Positions 1 to 8,010 of a stretch of 12,155 nucleotides of DNA are shown piece after piece. The position numbers and the translations under genes were made by a program. Below the pieces are notes generated by a model. That model did no database searches and was not told where the DNA came from. It worked only from the letters and a program-made list of their open reading frames with translations. This DNA is from Planctomycetota bacterium (GTDB taxonomy: Bacteria > Planctomycetota > MHYJ01 > JACPRB01), in assembly GCA_016200125.1 (NCBI GenBank), contig JACQFK010000465.1, forward strand, positions 1 to 12,155, written 5' to 3'. Position 1 is the stretch's first letter; each line of letters opens with the position of its first letter.

Positions 1-318
1 CTGGGATTCACGGTGGGCCTCACGCTGCGTAGCGCGGCCTTGGGGCGGCGCCTGCCGCTCTGCCTGGGCGTCGCCGCGATCAAGTTCGCGTTGCTCCCCT
101 GCGCGGCGTCGGGCGCGCTCTGGGCCCTGGGCTACCGCGGCCTCCACCTCCAGACGGCGCTCGTCTGCGCGTCGATGCCCGTCGCCTTCATGGCCGTGGT
201 GGGGGCGAACCTCGTGAGGCTCGACGAGGAGGTCCTGGGCACGCTCTGGCTCTTCACGACGGCTTCGATGGTCGTCGTCGTGCCGCTGCTCGCGGTCGTG
301 GTCCCCCGGCTCGGCTAG
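1..318 (+). CDS. AEC (auxin efflux carrier) family permease, C-terminal fragment
   Basis: The reading frame is open from base 1 to a TAG stop at 316-318, giving the last 105 residues of a protein whose start lies outside the window. It is strongly hydrophobic, with three likely membrane segments at about fragment residues 18-43, 51-72 and 78-103. The middle one carries the ALVCASMPVAFMAVV stretch, which resembles the conserved 'A-x-MP-x-A' region near the C-terminus of AEC permeases (bile acid/malonate/auxin carrier type transporters of the inner membrane). AEC proteins are usually about 300-320 residues, so roughly two thirds is missing. The substrate cannot be told from this piece; organic acids are common for the family. 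The gene converges on the neighbouring dehydrogenase and its stop overlaps that gene's stop. The family call rests on one motif and the hydrophobic profile, so it is moderate. Confidence 0.68.
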   Translation: MGFTVGLTLRSAALGRRLPLCLGVAAIKFALLPCAASGALWALGYRGLHLQTALVCASMPVAFMAVVGANLVRLDEEVLGTLWLFTTASMVVVVPLLAVVVPRLG

Positions 319-1280
319 AGCTTGTTCGCCTGGGCGTGCGGCGCCTGGCCGCCGAGGACGCGGATCATGTTCTCCGCCGCCATCAGGGCCTGGCGCTCGA
401 CGCTTTCGTAGGTGCGCGAGCCCGTATGGGGCGTGAGGACCACGTTCGGGGCGCCGAGCAGCGGATTGGTCTTCTCGATGGGCTCGGGCTCGACCACGTC
501 GGCGCCGTAGCCGCCGAGCTGGCCGCTTTTCAGCGCCGCCGCGATGTCGCCCTGATGGACGAGGCCGCCGCGGGCGCAGTTGATCAGGTAGGCGCCGCGC
601 TTCGTCATCGCGAGCCGCGAGGCGTTCAACCACTCCTTGTTCTCGTCGGTCAGGTTCATGTGGAGCGAGACCACCTCCGAGGCGCGGAGCACCTCCTCGC
701 CGGTCGGCTTGCGCTCGACGCCGTGCTGCTTCGCGAAAGCCTCGTCCCAGAAGAGGTCGAAGGCGCAGACGTTCATGTCGAAGGCCCTCGCCCGCTTGGC
801 GACCTCCTTGCCGATGCGGCCGAGGCCGAGGATGCCCATCGTCTTGCCGGCGAGCTCGCGGCCGGTCGACCGCTTCCATTCGCCCTTCTTGATCTGCGCG
901 TCCTGGGGCGGGATGAGGCGCGTGAGTGACAGCAGCAGCCCGAAGGTGTGTTCGGCGACCGTGACGTGGTTCACGCCGGGGCAGAAGGTGACCGGGATCT
1001 TGAGCTCCGTCGCCGCGGGGATGTCGATCTTGTCCACGCCGATGCCGTACTTGGAGAGCACGCGCAGCTTCGGGAGGCACTTCTGGAGCACCTGCTTCGT
1101 GAAGGCGTCGTCGCCGCAGATGATCGCGTCGTGCGAGCCGACGAGGCGCAGGATCTCCGCCTCGGGCAGCGGCCCGCGGGCGCGGTCGATGTCGAACTGG
1201 TCGGCCGGGAGCAGGTCGTGGTGCCGCCCGGGCGTGTCCTGGAACGAGGTCGTCGTGATCAGGATGCGCGTCTTGCTCAT
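315..1280 (-). CDS. D-isomer specific 2-hydroxyacid dehydrogenase (phosphoglycerate dehydrogenase-like)
   Basis: The 321-residue product is a soluble NAD(P)-dependent dehydrogenase that interconverts a 2-hydroxyacid and a 2-ketoacid. The Rossmann glycine motif GLGRIG is at residues 152-157. The catalytic triad of the family is visible as Arg237 (CARGG), Glu264 (VVEPEP) and His285 (TPHTGS). There is no C-terminal ACT regulatory domain, so it is the short form rather than a full SerA. ATG at 1280 overlaps the upstream gnd stop by four bases (ATGA), which points to coupled translation. A GTG at 1289 would add three residues but has no better ribosome site. It is the last gene of the SDR-kinase-gnd-dehydrogenase operon, so the substrate is probably a sugar-derived hydroxyacid such as 2-ketogluconate, glyoxylate/hydroxypyruvate or 3-phosphoglycerate. 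Sequence alone does not choose between these. The family call is firm and the substrate is open. Confidence 0.9.
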   Translation of the reverse strand: MSKTRILITTTSFQDTPGRHHDLLPADQFDIDRARGPLPEAEILRLVGSHDAIICGDDAFTKQVLQKCLPKLRVLSKYGIGVDKIDIPAATELKIPVTFCPGVNHVTVAEHTFGLLLSLTRLIPPQDAQIKKGEWKRSTGRELAGKTMGILGLGRIGKEVAKRARAFDMNVCAFDLFWDEAFAKQHGVERKPTGEEVLRASEVVSLHMNLTDENKEWLNASRLAMTKRGAYLINCARGGLVHQGDIAAALKSGQLGGYGADVVEPEPIEKTNPLLGAPNVVLTPHTGSRTYESVERQALMAAENMIRVLGGQAPHAQANKL

Positions 1281-2695
1281 GATCCCCACTCGGTATGGAA
1301 GGGCCCCTGGCCGGGCTTGTCGACCCGCTCGTAGGTGTGGGCGCCGAAGAAGTCGCGCTGGGCCTGCGTGAGGTTCAGCGGGAGCCGCTCCGCGCGCACC
1401 GAATCATAGTAGGCGAGGCTGGAGCTCATCGCCAGCACCGGGATCCCCTGCGCCTGCGCCGTCTGGACCACGTGGCGCCAGCGGGGCTGGGCCTCGGTCA
1501 CCCAGGCCTTGAAGTGGTCGTCCAGCAGCAGGTTGGGCAGCGAGGGGTTCTTTCGGAAGGCGTTCTTGATCAGGTCGAGGAACTGCGCCCGGATGATGCA
1601 GCCGCCCTTCCAGATCCGGGCGATCTCGCCCAGGTCGAGGCCCCACTTGTACTCGTCGCCGGCCGCCTTCATCATCACCATGCCCTGCGCATAGGAGCAG
1701 ATCTTCGACGCGTAGAGCGCGTCGCGGACCGCGTCGATCAGCGCCTTCGGGTCGCCCTTGTAGGGCTCGCGCTTCGGGCCCGTCAGCACCTTGCTCGCCT
1801 TGACGCGGTCGTCCTTGAACGCGGAGAGGATTCGGCCCTCGACCGCGGCGTTGATCGTGGGGATGGGGACGCCCAGGTCGAGCGCGATCTGGCTCATCCA
1901 CTTGCCGGTGCCCTTCTGGCCGGCCTTGTCGAGGATGAGGTCGACCAGCCAGCGGCCGGTCTCGGCGTCCTTCTTGCGGAGGACCTTCGCGGTGATCTCG
2001 ATCAGGAAGGAGTCGAGCTGGCCCTTGTTCCAGTCGGCGAAGATGTCGGCGAGCTGCGGCGCCTCGAGGCCGAGGAGCTGGCGGAGGACGTCGTAGCTCT
2101 CGGCGATCAGCTGCATGTCGCCGTACTCGATCCCGTTGTGGATCATCTTGACGAAGTGGCCGGCGCCGTCGGGGCCGATGTAGGTGACGCAGGGCCCGTC
2201 GTTCACCTTCGCGGCGATCTTCTCCCAGACGGGGCGGATCTTCTCGTAGGCGTCCTTCGGGCCGCCCGGCATGAGCGAGGGGCCCCAGAGCGCGCCCTCC
2301 TCGCCGCCCGAGACGCCGGAGCCGACGAAGCGGAAGCCCTTCGCCTTGACCGCCGCGTCGCGGCGCCGCGTGTCGCTGAAATGGCTGTTGCCGCCGTCGA
2401 TGATGATGTCGCCCGCCTCGAGGAGCGGCGTCAGCTGGCCGATCATGTCGTCCACCGGCGCGCCCGCCTTGACCATGAGGATGATGCGGCGCGGCCGTTC
2501 GAGGGAGCCCACCAGCTCCTGCACCGTCTTCGCGCCGCTGAACTTCAGCCCCTTCGCGCGGCCCGCGAGCAACGCGTCGGTCTTGTCCCCGGAGCGGTTG
2601 TAGACCGTGATGGGGAAGCCGTTGCGCTCGATGTTGAGCGCCAGGTTCTCGCCCATGACGGCGAGGCCGACCAGTCCGATCTGCGATTTGGCCAT
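1277..2695 (-). CDS. gnd: 6-phosphogluconate dehydrogenase, decarboxylating
   Basis: The 472-residue enzyme oxidatively decarboxylates 6-phosphogluconate to ribulose 5-phosphate in the cytosolic pentose phosphate pathway. Visible landmarks are the NADP-fold motif GLAVMG (residues 10-15), DGGNS (100-104) in the substrate site, the signature GVSGGEEGA (127-135), catalytic Lys183 and Glu190 in the FVKMIHNGIEY stretch (181-191), and the family C-terminal tail ending FHTEW. The length matches the long homodimeric form (about 470 residues). ATG at 2695 lies two bases after the sugar kinase stop, and the Met-Ala-Lys start aligns with the family N-terminus. A longer in-frame reading upstream to 3721 only runs antisense-frame through the kinase. 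Its partner glucose-6-phosphate dehydrogenase is absent here, so it seems to have been recruited into a sugar-acid operon where 6-phosphogluconate could come from gluconate. Its 3' end overlaps the next start by four bases. Confidence 0.97.
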   Translation of the reverse strand: MAKSQIGLVGLAVMGENLALNIERNGFPITVYNRSGDKTDALLAGRAKGLKFSGAKTVQELVGSLERPRRIILMVKAGAPVDDMIGQLTPLLEAGDIIIDGGNSHFSDTRRRDAAVKAKGFRFVGSGVSGGEEGALWGPSLMPGGPKDAYEKIRPVWEKIAAKVNDGPCVTYIGPDGAGHFVKMIHNGIEYGDMQLIAESYDVLRQLLGLEAPQLADIFADWNKGQLDSFLIEITAKVLRKKDAETGRWLVDLILDKAGQKGTGKWMSQIALDLGVPIPTINAAVEGRILSAFKDDRVKASKVLTGPKREPYKGDPKALIDAVRDALYASKICSYAQGMVMMKAAGDEYKWGLDLGEIARIWKGGCIIRAQFLDLIKNAFRKNPSLPNLLLDDHFKAWVTEAQPRWRHVVQTAQAQGIPVLAMSSSLAYYDSVRAERLPLNLTQAQRDFFGAHTYERVDKPGQGPFHTEWGS

Positions 2696-2697
2696 GG

Positions 2698-3774
2698 CTA
2701 TCTCTTGATCCTCGCGCTGCCGCCCTTGACGACGTGCTCCACTTCCTCGAGCGTGACCATCGAGGTGTCGCCGCGGGTCGACTGGGCGAGCGCGCCGTGG
2801 GCCGCGCCGTATTCCACCGCCTCCTGGGGGCCCTTGCCGGAGAGGAGGCCGTAGATGACGCCGCCCGCGAACCCGTCGCCGCCGCCCACGCGGTCCTCGA
2901 TCTCGAGGTTCTCGTACTTCCGGCTCTCGTAGAACTTCCCCTCGCACCAGAAGATGGCGCTCCAGTGGTTGACGAGGCCGCTCACCACCTCGCGCAGCGT
3001 GGTGCCGACGCCCTCGACGGTCGGGTATTTCTTCACGACCTCCTGGACCATCTTCTTGTAGCTCTCGACCTCGAGGCCTTTGAAGTCCTCCTTCACGCCC
3101 TCGATTTTCATGCCGAGCACCTTGATGAAGTCCTCCTCGTTGCCGATGAGGACCTTGATGTAGGGGATCAGCTTCTGGGTCGCGGCGTCGGCCTCCTTCG
3201 CGCTCCAGAGCTTGGAGCGGAAGTTGAGGTCGTAGCTGGTGACGACGCCCGCGTCGTGGGCGGCCTTGAGGGCCTCGAGGGCCACCTCGGCGCAGGAGGG
3301 CGAGAGGGCGGAGAAGATGCCGCCCGTGTGGAACCAGCGGACGCCCTTCGCGAAGACTTTCTTCCAGTCGACCTCGCCGGGCTTCATGTGGCTCGCCGCC
3401 GAGTGGCCGCGGTCGTACATCGTCACGCTGCCGCGGACGCCGGTGCCGACCTCGGTGAAGTTGAGCCCGACGCGGTCGGCGCGGCCCACGCCGTCGAAGG
3501 GCACCCAGACGACGTCGCCGATGTCCAGGCCGCCGCCGCGCGCGTGGTTCCGGATCATCGAGGCGACGTAGTTGTCCGGCAGGCGCGAGATCAAGCCGCA
3601 GCGCAGCCCCATGCGGGCGACCGCGTAGGCGACGTTGTACTCGCCGCCGCCGATCCAGGCCTCGAACTCGTTCGCGAACTCGATGCGCTGGCGGCCGGCA
3701 GGGGAGAGGCGGACCATGCATTCGCCGAGCGAGACCATGTCCAGCCCGGCGTCCTTGGCGTCTTTGATCTTCAT
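2698..3774 (-). CDS. kdgK: PfkB-family sugar kinase, 2-keto-3-deoxygluconate kinase type
   Basis: The 358-residue cytosolic kinase belongs to the ribokinase/PfkB fold and most likely phosphorylates 2-keto-3-deoxygluconate to KDPG, feeding the Entner-Doudoroff end steps. The first PfkB signature is the GGGEYNVA stretch (residues 42-49), which binds the sugar. YDLNFR (181-186) is the D-x-N-x-R motif of the family. The ATP/anion-hole signature is DRVGGGDGFAGG (294-305), with Asp300 as catalytic base; it has GGGD where many relatives have GAGD. The C-terminal HGALAQSTRGDTSMV stretch resembles KDG kinases rather than fructokinases. ATG at 3774 follows the SDR stop with one base between, so translation is likely coupled. 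No KDPG aldolase is in the window, so the pathway must finish elsewhere. Fructokinase or another ketose kinase activity cannot be ruled out. Confidence 0.86.
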   Translation of the reverse strand: MKIKDAKDAGLDMVSLGECMVRLSPAGRQRIEFANEFEAWIGGGEYNVAYAVARMGLRCGLISRLPDNYVASMIRNHARGGGLDIGDVVWVPFDGVGRADRVGLNFTEVGTGVRGSVTMYDRGHSAASHMKPGEVDWKKVFAKGVRWFHTGGIFSALSPSCAEVALEALKAAHDAGVVTSYDLNFRSKLWSAKEADAATQKLIPYIKVLIGNEEDFIKVLGMKIEGVKEDFKGLEVESYKKMVQEVVKKYPTVEGVGTTLREVVSGLVNHWSAIFWCEGKFYESRKYENLEIEDRVGGGDGFAGGVIYGLLSGKGPQEAVEYGAAHGALAQSTRGDTSMVTLEEVEHVVKGGSARIKR

Positions 3775-3775
3775 T

Positions 3776-4557
3776 CTAGAATTCCATCGAAGAGAACCCG
3801 CCGTCGACGGTGAGGTGGCAGCCGGTGACGAAGCTGCCCGCCTTGCGGGCGCAGAGGAAGACGATCGGGCCCATGAGCTCGCCGGGTTCGCCGAAGCGGT
3901 TCATGGGCGTGTGGGCGAGGATCTTGGCGACGCGCTCGGGCTGGAGGATCTTCCGGTTCTGCTCGGCGGGGAAGAACCCGGGGGAGAGGGCGTTCACGCG
4001 GATCCCCTGGGGGGCCCATTCGCGCGCGAGGTTCATCGTGAGGTTGAGCACCGCGGCTTTCGTGGCGCTGTAGGTGAAGACGCGCGAGAGCGGCCGGATC
4101 GCCGACATCGACGTGATGTTGATGATCACGCCGCCCTGCTTCTGGTCGATCAGCGCCTTTCCGAAGACCTGGCAGCCGAAGACGACGGACTTGTAGTTGG
4201 TGTCGAGGATGCGCTGCATCTCCTCGTCGGAGATGTCGAGGAAGGGGGTGGGCGAGTTGGTCCCGCGCCGTTGAGCACGATCGTCAGCTTGCCGAGCTTC
4301 TTCAGGGTCTCGGCGGCGACGCGTTCGACTTCGGCCTTTTTCGTGACGTCCGCGGCGATGAAGACCGCCTCGCCGCCCGCCTCCTTGATCGCGGCCAGGC
4401 GGCGCTCGGCCTTGGCGGCGTCGCGGCCGACAATCACGACCTTCGCGCCGGCCTGGGCGAAGGCCTGGGCCATCGCGCCGCACAGCTCGCCCGTGCCGCC
4501 CGTGACGACGGCGACTTCGCCTTTCAGCGAGAACTGCTCCTCGAGGAACGAGGTCAT
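3776..4557 (-). pseudogene. SDR-family oxidoreductase (fructuronate/mannonate oxidoreductase-like), broken by a single-base frameshift
   Basis: Two overlapping frames encode one short-chain dehydrogenase. Residues 1-99 read from ATG 4557 and hold the cofactor motif TGGTGELCG (19-27) and the NGAG motif (96-99). The rest reads in another frame from base 4261 to TAG at 3776-3778. It carries Asn121, Ser150, Tyr163 and Lys167 (the SDR active-site set) and the tail ending [10 protein letters not shown]. Adding one base to the GGG run at 4262-4264 joins the halves as NGAGTNSP and restores about 260 residues, the normal length. The APGFF-like ([11 protein letters not shown]) and VTG...VDGGFS stretches resemble SDR enzymes annotated as D-mannonate oxidoreductases in uronate clusters, reducing fructuronate with NAD(P)H. 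All active-site residues survive, so a sequencing or assembly indel, or a very recent mutation, is likelier than an old pseudogene. A TTG at 4563 is an alternative start. Confidence 0.88.
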
Positions 4558-4582
4558 CCGCAAACCCCCCCGTGGGAGGGCG

Positions 4583-4611
4583 ATTATAGCGGATTACGGA
4601 ATCCGGAATCC
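4583..4611 (-). promoter_or_regulatory. Candidate promoter and repeat-containing leader of the SDR-kinase-gnd operon
   Basis: On the minus strand a perfect TATAAT (4588-4583) lies about 26 bases before the SDR ATG. The -35 region is poor: GGATTC at 17-base spacing or TGGATT at 18. Overlapping it are a tandem GATTCCG GATTCCG and a 6-bp hairpin CGGATT-CCGT-AATCCG ending just upstream of the -10. A promoter with a weak -35 next to a repeat would suit an activated or repressed operon, but this is inference. The 69-base gap between fusA and the SDR gene shows no clear T-rich terminator. Confidence 0.45.
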
Positions 4612-4626
4612 AGCAAGTGGCCGCTT

Positions 4627-6654
4627 CTAGAGCCGGCGGGTCGCCATCAGCTTGGCGCGCGAGGCGACGATCTCCTCCGCCAGGTTGAAGGGCACGGGCT
4701 CGTAGTGGTCGAAGGTCATCGTGAAGGTGGCCTTGCCGCTCGAGAGCGTGCGGACCTGCGTGGAGTAACCGAACATCGAGCCCAGCGGCACGAAGGAGCG
4801 GATCTCGTGGTTGACGCCGCGCTGCTCCATGGCCTCGATGCGGCCGCGGCGGGCGGCGAGGTCGCCGTTCACGGAGCCCAGGTACTCGGGCGGCGTGATC
4901 ACGCTCACCGACATCACCGGCTCCAGCAGCTGCGGGCTCGATTTGCGGAAGAGCTCCTTGAACGCCATCGACGCGCAGGTGTTGAACGCGCGCTCGCTGG
5001 AGTCGACGTCGTGGTAGTCGCCGTCGACGAGCGACACGCGCAGGTCGACGATGGGGAAGCCCGCGTAGACGCCCTTCGACATCGCCTCGACGATGCCCTT
5101 CTCGACGGCCGGGACGTATTCCTTCGGGACGTTGCCGCCCTTGACGTCGTTGACGAACTCGAAGCCCGCGCCGGGCGCGAGGGGTTCGCAGGTGAGGCAG
5201 ACGCGGGCGAAGTCGCCCTTGCCGCCCGTCTGCTTCTGGAGCTTGTGGTCGACCTCGGCGGCGGCGGTGGCGGTCTCGCGGTAGGCGACCTGGGGGCGGC
5301 CGACCTTGGCGGAGACGCCGTACTCGCGCTTCAGGCGGTCCACCAGGATTTCGAGGTGGAGCTCGCCCATGCCCGACATGATCGTCTCCGACGTCTCGTG
5401 GTCGAAGGAGATGACGAAGGTCGGATCCTCCTCGGCCAGCTTGGCCAGCGCGAGGGAGAGCTTGTCGCTGTCCTGGCGCGACTCGGGAGTGATGGAAACC
5501 GAGATCACCGGCGCCGGGAATTCGATCGCCTCGAGGGTCACGGGATGGTCGGGGTCGCAGATGGTGTCGCCGGTCAGCGTCTTGTCGAATCCGATGACGG
5601 CGCCGATTTCACCGGCGTTGAGGTACTCGCGGATGATGGGCTTGTTCGCGTGCATCTCGACCAGGCGGCCGACGCGCTCGCGCGTGCCGCGGGTGGAGTT
5701 GAGGACATAGGAGCCGGAGTCCAGCCTGCCCTTGTAGACGCGGACGTAGGTCAGCTTGTTGTGGCGGTCGCTGAAGATCTTGAAGGCGAGCGCGGCGAGA
5801 GGGCCCTGCTCCAGCTTGGGGGAGGGGAGGTAGTCGACCACGGCGTCGAGCAGCCGCTGGATGCCGATGTTCCGCGCGGCCGAGCCGCAGAGGACGGGGT
5901 TGATGCTGCGCGCGAGCGTGGACTTGCGGAGCGCGGCCCGGATCTCGTCCTGCGTGGGCTCGATGTTCGACATGAACTTCTCGAGGAGCTGCTCGTCCTG
6001 CTCCGAGACCTTCTCGATGAGGTTCTTCCGCCACTTGGCGGCTTCCTCCCGATAGGCCTCGGGGATGGGGCGCTCGATGAACGTCGTCCCGCCCTTCTCC
6101 TCGGACCAGAGCACTTCGCAGTTCTTGACGAGGTCGATCAGCCCGTTGAACTGCTCGTTCTTGCCGACGGGGAGGACGATGGGGACGGCGTTGCCGCCCA
6201 GCTCCTTCTGGATCTTGGTGACGACGTCGAAGAAGTCGGCGCCGGTGCGGTCCATCTTGTTCACGAAGCAGATGGAGGGCACCTCGTACTTCTCGGCCTG
6301 GCGCCAGACGGTCATGGACTGGGGCTCGACGCCGCCGACGCCGCAGAAGAGCGCGACCGCGCCGTCCAGGACCCGGAGCGAGCGCTCGACCTCGACCGTG
6401 AAGTCGACGTGGCCGGGGGTGTCGATGAGATTGATGCGGTGGCCCTTCCACTCGACGGCGGTGGCGGCCGCCGTGATGGTGATGCCGCGCTCCTTCTCCT
6501 GCTCCATCCAGTCGAGCGCGGTGTTGCCGTCGTCCACGTTGCCGATCTTGTGGGTGCGGCCGGTGAAGAAGAGGATGCGTTCGCTCGTGGTCGTCTTGCC
6601 CGAGTCGATGTGCGCGATGATGCCGATGTTGCGGATCTTGGCCTGGTCGATCAT
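4627..6654 (-). CDS. fusA: Translation elongation factor G (EF-G paralogue)
   Basis: The 675-residue GTPase drives tRNA-mRNA translocation on the ribosome. The G domain shows AHIDSGKTT (14-22), the switch I region ending RGITI (56-60), DTPGH (78-82), NKMD (132-135) and a GSA motif ahead of DYLPSP. Domains II to V follow in order, with the domain IV landmark [11 protein letters not shown] and a C-terminal HYEPVP stretch. Two details are unusual. Ser18 stands where most bacterial EF-Gs have Ala in the P-loop. The linker between DYLPSP and the ALAFKIF start of domain II is about 20 residues shorter than in typical EF-G, which accounts for the length below 700. The gene is not beside rpsL, rpsG or tuf but sits inside a sugar-acid cluster, so it may be a second EF-G copy. 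ATG 6654 has a GGAG site five bases upstream and its own promoter. Confidence 0.94.
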   Translation of the reverse strand: MIDQAKIRNIGIIAHIDSGKTTTSERILFFTGRTHKIGNVDDGNTALDWMEQEKERGITITAAATAVEWKGHRINLIDTPGHVDFTVEVERSLRVLDGAVALFCGVGGVEPQSMTVWRQAEKYEVPSICFVNKMDRTGADFFDVVTKIQKELGGNAVPIVLPVGKNEQFNGLIDLVKNCEVLWSEEKGGTTFIERPIPEAYREEAAKWRKNLIEKVSEQDEQLLEKFMSNIEPTQDEIRAALRKSTLARSINPVLCGSAARNIGIQRLLDAVVDYLPSPKLEQGPLAALAFKIFSDRHNKLTYVRVYKGRLDSGSYVLNSTRGTRERVGRLVEMHANKPIIREYLNAGEIGAVIGFDKTLTGDTICDPDHPVTLEAIEFPAPVISVSITPESRQDSDKLSLALAKLAEEDPTFVISFDHETSETIMSGMGELHLEILVDRLKREYGVSAKVGRPQVAYRETATAAAEVDHKLQKQTGGKGDFARVCLTCEPLAPGAGFEFVNDVKGGNVPKEYVPAVEKGIVEAMSKGVYAGFPIVDLRVSLVDGDYHDVDSSERAFNTCASMAFKELFRKSSPQLLEPVMSVSVITPPEYLGSVNGDLAARRGRIEAMEQRGVNHEIRSFVPLGSMFGYSTQVRTLSSGKATFTMTFDHYEPVPFNLAEEIVASRAKLMATRRL

Positions 6655-6690
6655 AAACTCCGTCCGAAATCCAAGTAATTGGGGTGCGGC

Positions 6691-6719
6691 ATATTAGCGG
6701 GAAGGAATGGGGAATGCAA
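6691..6719 (-). promoter_or_regulatory. Sigma70-type promoter of fusA
   Basis: On the minus strand TTGCAT (6719-6714) and TAATAT (6696-6691) are separated by exactly 17 bases, a near-consensus housekeeping promoter. Transcription should begin near 6684, leaving a leader of about 30 bases that contains the GGAG ribosome site before the ATG at 6654. The promoter sits in the 102-base AT-richer gap between the permease and fusA, so fusA can be expressed independently of the sugar genes. The octamer CCCCATTC occurs twice around the -35. Confidence 0.72.
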
Positions 6720-6756
6720 TACCGAATGGGGAAGAGTCGCGCGGATGGAGAACCCC

Positions 6757-8010
6757 TCAGGCTCTCAGGGGGACCGGCTCGATCCGGCCCACGGCGGAGC
6801 GGATGATCAGGAAGCCCGCGGCGTGGAGGCCGCCGCAGATGAAGAAGGGGATCGAGTAGCCGTGGCCGGCGATGATCCGGCCGAAGCCGGCCCCGATCGC
6901 CGCCGCGCCCAGGGCCCCCGCGGAACCGAGCAGCCCCTCGACGGAGCCGACGATGCGCGAGGGGAAGAGGTCGGCGGCCAGGGTCTGGACGTTGGCGGAC
7001 CAGAACTGGTGGCCGAAGAGCGCCAGGCTGTAGAAGACGATCGCGAGGCTCACCGGGGTCCACTCGATCAGGGTGGTGGCGGGCATCAGCGCCGCGGCCG
7101 AGCCGAGCGTGATCTTCCGGGCGCGGTCGAGGGAGCAGCCGCGGCGGATGAGCAGGCTGCCGAGCCCGCCGCCCAGGAAGCTGCCCGCGCCGGCGAAGAC
7201 GAAGGGGATCCACGCGTAGTAGCCGATCTCCTTGATGTTGAAGCCGCGCGCGTCGACGAGGTACTTGGGGAGCCAGAAGAGGAGGAAGTACCAGACCGAG
7301 TCGGTGAGGAGCTTCGCGGCCATGAGGCCCCAGACCTGGGGATAGCGGAAGAGGTCGAGCCAGCGGATCCGGCCGCCCGCGAGGGAGCGGGGAGGGAGCG
7401 AGGCGAGGATCTGGTCGCGCTCCTCCACCGTGATGTGCCGGCTCTGGTCGGGCGTCTGGTAGAGGAGGAGCCAGGCCGCCGCCCAGGCGAAGCCCGCGGC
7501 GCCGGTGACGAAGAAGACCCAGCGCCAGCCCTGCGTGTGGGCGATCCAGGCGAGCGCGGGCGCCGCGACGATCGCCCCCAGGCTGGAGCCGGTATTGAAG
7601 AGGCCGAAGGCGAAGGAACGCTCCCGCGGCGGGAACCATTCGGAGACCGCCTTGCCGGAGCCGGGAAAGCCGCCGCCCTCGCCCATTCCCAGCAGGAAGC
7701 GGAAGAGCTTGAGGCCGGCGATGGACATGACCGTGCCCGTGAAGAAATTCGCCGCGGACCACCAGGTGATCATGAAGAAGTAGCCCCAGCGCGTCCCGAG
7801 ACGGTCGAGGATCCAGCCGCCGCCCGCGTACATGAGCCCGTAAGCGACCAGGAAGAGGGAGGTGAGGGTGCCGTAGTCGACGTCGCTGATCGCGATCTCC
7901 TTGCGGACCTCGCTCACGACGACGGGAAAGCTCTGTCGGTCGAGGTAGCTGAGCGCGGTCGCGATCGCCAGGAGCCCGCCGATCCACCAGCGCAGGGGAC
8001 GGATCTTCAT
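6757..8010 (-). CDS. MFS permease, anion:cation symporter family (hexuronate/sugar-acid transporter)
   Basis: The 417-residue inner-membrane protein has the hydrophobic pattern of a 12-segment major facilitator. It carries YLDR at residues 22-25 in the first helix, the loop 2-3 motif GWILDRLGTR (65-74), and the GMGEGGGFPGSGKAVSEWFP stretch (108-127) followed by FNTGSSLGA (138-146). This combination is typical of the anion:cation symporter group that includes the hexuronate carrier ExuT and the galactarate/glucarate carriers, which bring in sugar acids with protons. Its ATG overlaps the regulator's TGA by four bases (8007-8010), so regulator and transporter are translationally coupled and should be co-transcribed. 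The pairing with an FCD-type GntR regulator and KDG kinase supports a uronate or aldonate substrate. The exact sugar acid is not readable from sequence. Confidence 0.9.
   Translation of the reverse strand: MKIRPLRWWIGGLLAIATALSYLDRQSFPVVVSEVRKEIAISDVDYGTLTSLFLVAYGLMYAGGGWILDRLGTRWGYFFMITWWSAANFFTGTVMSIAGLKLFRFLLGMGEGGGFPGSGKAVSEWFPPRERSFAFGLFNTGSSLGAIVAAPALAWIAHTQGWRWVFFVTGAAGFAWAAAWLLLYQTPDQSRHITVEERDQILASLPPRSLAGGRIRWLDLFRYPQVWGLMAAKLLTDSVWYFLLFWLPKYLVDARGFNIKEIGYYAWIPFVFAGAGSFLGGGLGSLLIRRGCSLDRARKITLGSAAALMPATTLIEWTPVSLAIVFYSLALFGHQFWSANVQTLAADLFPSRIVGSVEGLLGSAGALGAAAIGAGFGRIIAGHGYSIPFFICGGLHAAGFLIIRSAVGRIEPVPLRA

Noticed and set aside
1295..2854. Long open frame on the plus strand opposite gnd and the kinase
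   Set aside because: It is antisense to two well-supported enzymes, low in complexity and rich in Ala, Arg, Leu and Asp, and matches no fold; high GC content makes such frames common.
2696..3721. Apparent 342-residue N-terminal extension of 6-phosphogluconate dehydrogenase
   Set aside because: The extension is an Arg/Gly/Pro-rich alternative frame of the sugar kinase gene, and the family N-terminus fits ATG 2695 exactly.
4262..4264. Programmed ribosomal frameshift in the SDR gene
   Set aside because: There is no slippery heptamer, stimulatory stem or in-frame stop of the usual kind, and SDR enzymes are not known to use frameshifting; an indel is simpler.
4705..6678. 657-residue open frame on the plus strand opposite fusA
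   Set aside because: It is composed mainly of Asp, Glu, Val, Ala, Leu and Gly in the pattern of an antisense GC-rich frame, while the minus strand carries every EF-G motif.
6753..6771. Possible terminator hairpin at the end of the permease gene (CCCCT...AGGGG)
   Set aside because: The stem is only five base pairs with a nine-base loop and no T-run follows, so it does not qualify as an intrinsic terminator.
5609..7987. 792-residue minus-strand open frame across the permease and fusA
   Set aside because: It is a shifted frame through two real genes and the promoter between them, with an Arg/Pro/Gly-rich composition and no domain.
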